NCBI GenBank assembly: GCA_023384315.1
Contig: JAHDWY010000111.1
Location: 1 to 9,784 of the forward strand
Origin: Candidatus Hydrogenedentota bacterium
GTDB lineage: Bacteria > Hydrogenedentota > Hydrogenedentia > Hydrogenedentales > SLHB01
Reading direction: 5' to 3'
Length of the DNA stretch: 9,784 nucleotides
A program made the translations under genes and the position numbers. The first letter of the stretch is position 1; every line of letters begins with the position of its first letter. Below the pieces are notes generated by a model that was given only the letters and a program-made list of their open reading frames with translations, did not search any database and was not told the DNA's origin. Positions 7,068-9,784 of the stretch are shown here, piece after piece.

Positions 7068-7160
7068 GATATTCCACAACCTCTGGGTTCGCTACAGGTA
7101 CCATACCAAGGCGGTGCGGGAAGTTTCACGCGACGAAAGCCGGGGCGGCAGAACTGCGAC

Positions 7161-7220
7161 CAAATCCGAAATTCGAAGCACGAAATTCGAAACGAATTCT
7201 AAGGACCGAAACTCGAAATA
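7161..7220. repeat. AT-rich CGAAATTCGAA repeat block
   Basis: CGAAATTCGAA occurs at 7167-7177 and 7181-7191, with a one-base variant CGAAACTCGAA at 7207-7217, giving spacings of 14 and 26 bp. Related words (AAATCCGAA, AACGAATTC) fill the gaps. The block contrasts with its GC-rich surroundings. It resembles dispersed AAATTCGAA-type intergenic repeats that I recall from PVC-group and related genomes, where they generate spurious short ORFs. It is not protein-coding. Confidence 0.6.
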
Positions 7221-7226
7221 ACACAG

Positions 7227-7259
7227 CCGTGGCTTGGGCGAGGATGCCCCAAGCCACGG
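7227..7259. repeat. 12-bp perfect inverted repeat (REP-like hairpin)
   Basis: CCGTGGCTTGGG (7227-7238) and CCCAAGCCACGG (7248-7259) form a perfect 12-bp stem around a 9-nt loop. It abuts the AT-rich repeat block, so the two may be one dispersed element. No U-tract follows on the plus strand and only a weak one on the minus strand. The genes on either side point away from it, so a terminator has no obvious purpose here. Confidence 0.65.
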
Positions 7260-7330
7260 AGAGGGTATACCGTCCAATTTCGTTAGGTCGTTGCGGTGAC
7301 GGGACGAAACCGGGTTCGCCGTTTGCAGTG

Positions 7331-7339
7331 TGCTACCAT
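7331..7339 (+). promoter_or_regulatory. Candidate extended -10 promoter for the dehydrogenase gene
   Basis: TGCTACCAT (7331-7339) fits an extended -10 (TGnTAnnnT), placed about 29 nt before the chosen start codon. No good -35 is seen at the usual distance, so this is weak evidence. Confidence 0.3.
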
Positions 7340-7367
7340 GTGCCCGCAACACTCCGGGGAACAAAGA

Positions 7368-8174
7368 ATGGCTCGAAAGCGACTGACTTCGTGGAACGAC
7401 AAGCGCGTCGTAATCACTGGCGCGTCCAGCGGCATCGGGAGGCTCCTGGCGCTTCGCGGGGCGTCCGAAGGCGCGCGGGTAGCGCTCGTGGCGCGGCGGG
7501 AAGACCGGTTGCGGGAAGTCGCGGAAATGGCCAACGCCGCAGGCGGCGAAACGATGATTGTTCCCTGTGACGTGGGGGACGGCGATGCGGTTCAACAGTG
7601 CGCCGCAACGATCCTGGATCGGTGGGGCGGCGTGGATGTACTCGTGAACAATGCTGGATACGGGGGCCACTTCCGTTTTCTCGAATGGGACGTGACGGAC
7701 ATCGAACGCATGGTGCGAGTGAACTTTCTTGGCACTGTGTACTGGACCAAGGCCCTGCTGTCCGGCATGGTGGATCGCAGATCGGGGTGGATCGTCATGA
7801 TGGCCTCGGTGGCCGGGAAGATCGGTGTGCCCCGTGAGAGTGTCTACTCCGCGACGAAATTCGCCATGGTGGGCCTCAGTGAGGCCCTCTCCATCGAAGT
7901 GGAAGACAGCGGCGTACACGTGCTGACCGTGTGCCCCGGCGCCATCGATACGGAGTTCTTCAGCGAACTGGATCGCGAACGCATGCCCGAGGTGGCCCTG
8001 CGATCCATGATCCAACCGGAGCGCGTGGTGGATGCTGTGTTCAACGGACTCGCGAAGGGAAAGCGAGAGATTACCGTTCCCGCGATGATTGCCTGCGCGT
8101 ACGGCGTCAAAGCGGTCGCGCCAGCGGTTCTGCGCAGCGGGGTGAGGCGTTCCACGCGAGCGCGCCGCGATTAA
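7368..8174 (+). CDS. Short-chain dehydrogenase/reductase (classical SDR)
   Basis: This 268-residue protein is a classical NAD(P)-dependent SDR, probably cytoplasmic. Seen in order are the cofactor loop TGASSGIG (17-24), two arginines after the second strand (VARRED), CDV near 67-69, NNAG (94-97), N119, and the catalytic triad S147, Y160 and K164 (YSATK), then CPG (189-191) before the ATEFF-like substrate loop. The arginines suggest NADP(H) preference (inference). The substrate is not evident; it most resembles the DltE/YqjQ-like group of general SDRs. The C-terminal 25 residues include a short hydrophobic patch and an Arg-rich tail. The start at 7368 is preferred because GGGGAA lies 6 nt upstream and homologues begin close to KRVVITGASSGIG; an ATG at 7296 would add 24 residues without family character. 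The stop overlaps that of the convergent downstream gene. Confidence 0.9.
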   Translation: MARKRLTSWNDKRVVITGASSGIGRLLALRGASEGARVALVARREDRLREVAEMANAAGGETMIVPCDVGDGDAVQQCAATILDRWGGVDVLVNNAGYGGHFRFLEWDVTDIERMVRVNFLGTVYWTKALLSGMVDRRSGWIVMMASVAGKIGVPRESVYSATKFAMVGLSEALSIEVEDSGVHVLTVCPGAIDTEFFSELDRERMPEVALRSMIQPERVVDAVFNGLAKGKREITVPAMIACAYGVKAVAPAVLRSGVRRSTRARRD

Positions 8175-9076
8175 TTCTGTGTCGCACTGTCGCGGGCCTG
8201 GGTACGGAGCACTTCCTGGTAGTACGGTTCCGTCGCGAGACGTTCAGCGATTACGGGTTGGACCAGATTGGCAGTTTCCGGCTTCGTGAACTCATGCAGA
8301 TATGCCCATGCCACTTCACTCTCACCGCGGTAACACATCTCAAGTATCCACGAGACAAGCGACGCGAGCGCTTGGCGGCTGTCCTGGTTCCAGCGATCGT
8401 ACGCGAAAGTACCTGCCGCCTGTTGATTCTGTTCGAATTCCTTCCGGTGGATCTCCGCCTTCTCCCGCGCCAGATCCGGGAATCGATGATTCTGACATTG
8501 GTACTTCTTTGCGTCCGGACGATAGGAAAGGATGACCGTTGGGAAGGGACTCAATTCGCGGGGCAGATCGAGAATGTAGGAATAGTGACGGCTGGAGCCT
8601 AACACCTCCGGCCACGCATCTCCGTTCAAGTCCGTCACCTGGTGAAATTTGAACTCGGCGGCGGACTGAAGCAGCGTTCGAAAGTTATTCTTGAGGTGGA
8701 TGATGTCGAGAGCGTCGGAACCGTCGACGCCACCCGAATAACGGAGAACGAGTAGCAGATCCGGGTCTGCCGCGTCAATCGGCCACAGCATGAACCGCAT
8801 CCACTCTTCGCGTTCTCCGCAGTCCGCAAATTCCATGACCTTCGCGCCGCGCGAACGCAATTCGGCGATCCATACGCCTTCCGGATTCTTCACCTTCTCG
8901 ATCTCCCAATCGGGACCGCGAATCGCCCGGACCCGGAGAAATCCCATTTCATCGGCCACGTAGGATTGTTCCGGACCCGCTACGGTGATTTCCGGCGCCG
9001 GAACCACCGGAGGGCTTTCAGCATTCCCACTCAACACCATGCAGCACCAGGCAATGAGAACGAGTATGTAACGCAT
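8171..9076 (-). CDS. Predicted secreted protein of unknown function
   Basis: I do not recognise this 301-residue protein. A typical signal peptide is present (MRYILVLIAWCCMVLSGNA), with probable cleavage after residue 19. The middle contains VTDLNGDAWPEV (147-158), matching the calcium-binding D-x-N-G-D-x-x-x-E loop of FG-GAP/VCBS-like repeats, but only one copy is visible. The C-terminal third (about 200-295) is charged and probably helical, with several tryptophans and tyrosines. The start at 9076 is supported by GGAG 9 nt upstream and by the signal peptide beginning there; an in-frame start at 9133 would bury the signal peptide. It is convergent with the dehydrogenase gene (overlapping stops) and divergent from the aldo/keto reductase. 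No enzymatic motif is seen. Confidence 0.75.
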   Translation of the reverse strand: MRYILVLIAWCCMVLSGNAESPPVVPAPEITVAGPEQSYVADEMGFLRVRAIRGPDWEIEKVKNPEGVWIAELRSRGAKVMEFADCGEREEWMRFMLWPIDAADPDLLLVLRYSGGVDGSDALDIIHLKNNFRTLLQSAAEFKFHQVTDLNGDAWPEVLGSSRHYSYILDLPRELSPFPTVILSYRPDAKKYQCQNHRFPDLAREKAEIHRKEFEQNQQAAGTFAYDRWNQDSRQALASLVSWILEMCYRGESEVAWAYLHEFTKPETANLVQPVIAERLATEPYYQEVLRTQARDSATQN

Positions 9077-9200
9077 TGTCAGGCTCCGATATAAGTAAAG
9101 TCGTGATCCCGGGACATGCACGCTGTTCGACACCGCGATCGCCTTTTTGCAACACTAGGGTCTCCGTACTAAACGAATTCATGGGACCGAGTATTCACGC

Positions 9201-9784
9201 ATGAACTATCGCCGATTGGGCAACAGCGCTCTCGAAGTCTCCGAACTTGCGTTCGGCGCGTGGCAGATCGGCGATCCAGCGTATTGGGGCGACAGCTTCG
9301 CCGCCGACGTCCAAGCGACGGTAGACGCCGCGCGCGATGCCGGTATTACGCTGTTTGATACTGCGGAGATGTACGGCAACGGCGAATCGGAACGCGTTCT
9401 GGGCCGTGCCCTTGCCAATCATCGAGGATCCGTACTCATCGCCACCAAAATCTCGCCCGAGAACTGCGCGCCGGCCGCGTTGCGGGCGTCCTGCGAAGCG
9501 AGTCTTCAGCGGCTCGGCGCCTCGGTCATCGACCTGTATCAAGTTCACTGGCCGCCGCGCGATGTGCCCTTCGCGGACGTGTGCGGCGAGTTGGAACGAT
9601 TGCGCGAGGAAGGCAAGATCCGCGCGATGGGCGTATCGAACTTCGGCGTTCGCGATCTCGGGGATTGGCTTGCCGCCGGGACCTGCGTCTCGAATCAGCT
9701 CGGCTACAACTTGCTGTTCCGCGCGATCGAGTGGGAGATCCTTCCGGAGTGCTTCGCCCGCGGCGTCGGCGTGATGGCGTACAT
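9201..9784 (+). CDS. Aldo/keto reductase, N-terminal part (cut by window end)
   Basis: The first 194 residues of an NAD(P)H-dependent aldo/keto reductase are present. The start RRLGNSALEVSELAFGAWQIG is typical of the bacterial general-reductase group. The four catalytic residues are visible: D53 and Y58 (FDTAEMYGNGESE), K83 (IATKIS) and H116 (QVHWPP). GVSNF (144-148) and QLGYNLLFR (166-174) follow in the expected order, so about 60% of a ~320-residue enzyme is in view and the NADPH-binding C-terminal loop is beyond the edge. No strong ribosome-binding site precedes the ATG; GGGA lies 14 nt away, which is distant. The residues after the start fit the family length, so I keep this start. The substrate cannot be told from the sequence. 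Confidence 0.9.
   Translation, partial: MNYRRLGNSALEVSELAFGAWQIGDPAYWGDSFAADVQATVDAARDAGITLFDTAEMYGNGESERVLGRALANHRGSVLIATKISPENCAPAALRASCEASLQRLGASVIDLYQVHWPPRDVPFADVCGELERLREEGKIRAMGVSNFGVRDLGDWLAAGTCVSNQLGYNLLFRAIEWEILPECFARGVGVMAY

Noticed and set aside
7092..8015. 307-residue minus-strand open frame
   Set aside because: It is antisense to the SDR gene, which has all its motifs in order, and its C-terminal part is only the translated intergenic repeat.

Overview
The window is a high-GC bacterial chromosome segment with ordinary, mostly monocistronic gene density. It probably comes from a Planctomycetes/Verrucomicrobia (PVC) or Hydrogenedentota-like lineage. This is inferred from three things: a DUF2231 membrane protein fused to a planctomycete-type cytochrome c domain, several secreted proteins of unknown function, and an intergenic block of CGAAATTCGAA-type repeats with a 12-bp hairpin, a repeat style I associate with those groups. 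No species can be named.

Layout. Positions 154-3046 (minus) hold a korAB operon for a 2-oxoacid:ferredoxin oxidoreductase: a 617-residue fused gamma-alpha subunit, then the beta subunit overlapping it by ATGA. The beta gene is broken near position 500 by an apparent short deletion between direct repeats, and a probable terminator follows it at 108-134. A 689-bp stretch without a convincing gene (3047-3735) lies upstream of korA. Next come the DUF2231-cytochrome c gene (3736-4653, minus), a divergent lipoprotein of unknown function (4968-5591, plus) and, convergent with that, a secreted protein with two SH3b domains (5598-7067, minus). A repeat-plus-hairpin element (7161-7259) separates the SH3b gene from a divergent short-chain dehydrogenase (7368-8174, plus). 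The dehydrogenase's stop codon overlaps that of a convergent secreted protein of unknown function (8171-9076, minus). The start of an aldo/keto reductase (9201 onward, plus) runs off the window.

How the genes relate. Only korA and korB are clearly co-transcribed and work in one complex: thiamine-diphosphate and iron-sulfur oxidation of a 2-oxoacid to an acyl-CoA, with reduction of ferredoxin. The other genes alternate strand and show no shared pathway. Four of the eight products are predicted to be membrane-bound, lipid-anchored or exported. I see no defence locus, CRISPR array, integrase, transposase, tRNA or rRNA. The observations most worth a second look are the lesion in korB, the composite repeat element, and the domain arrangements of the cytochrome and SH3b proteins.
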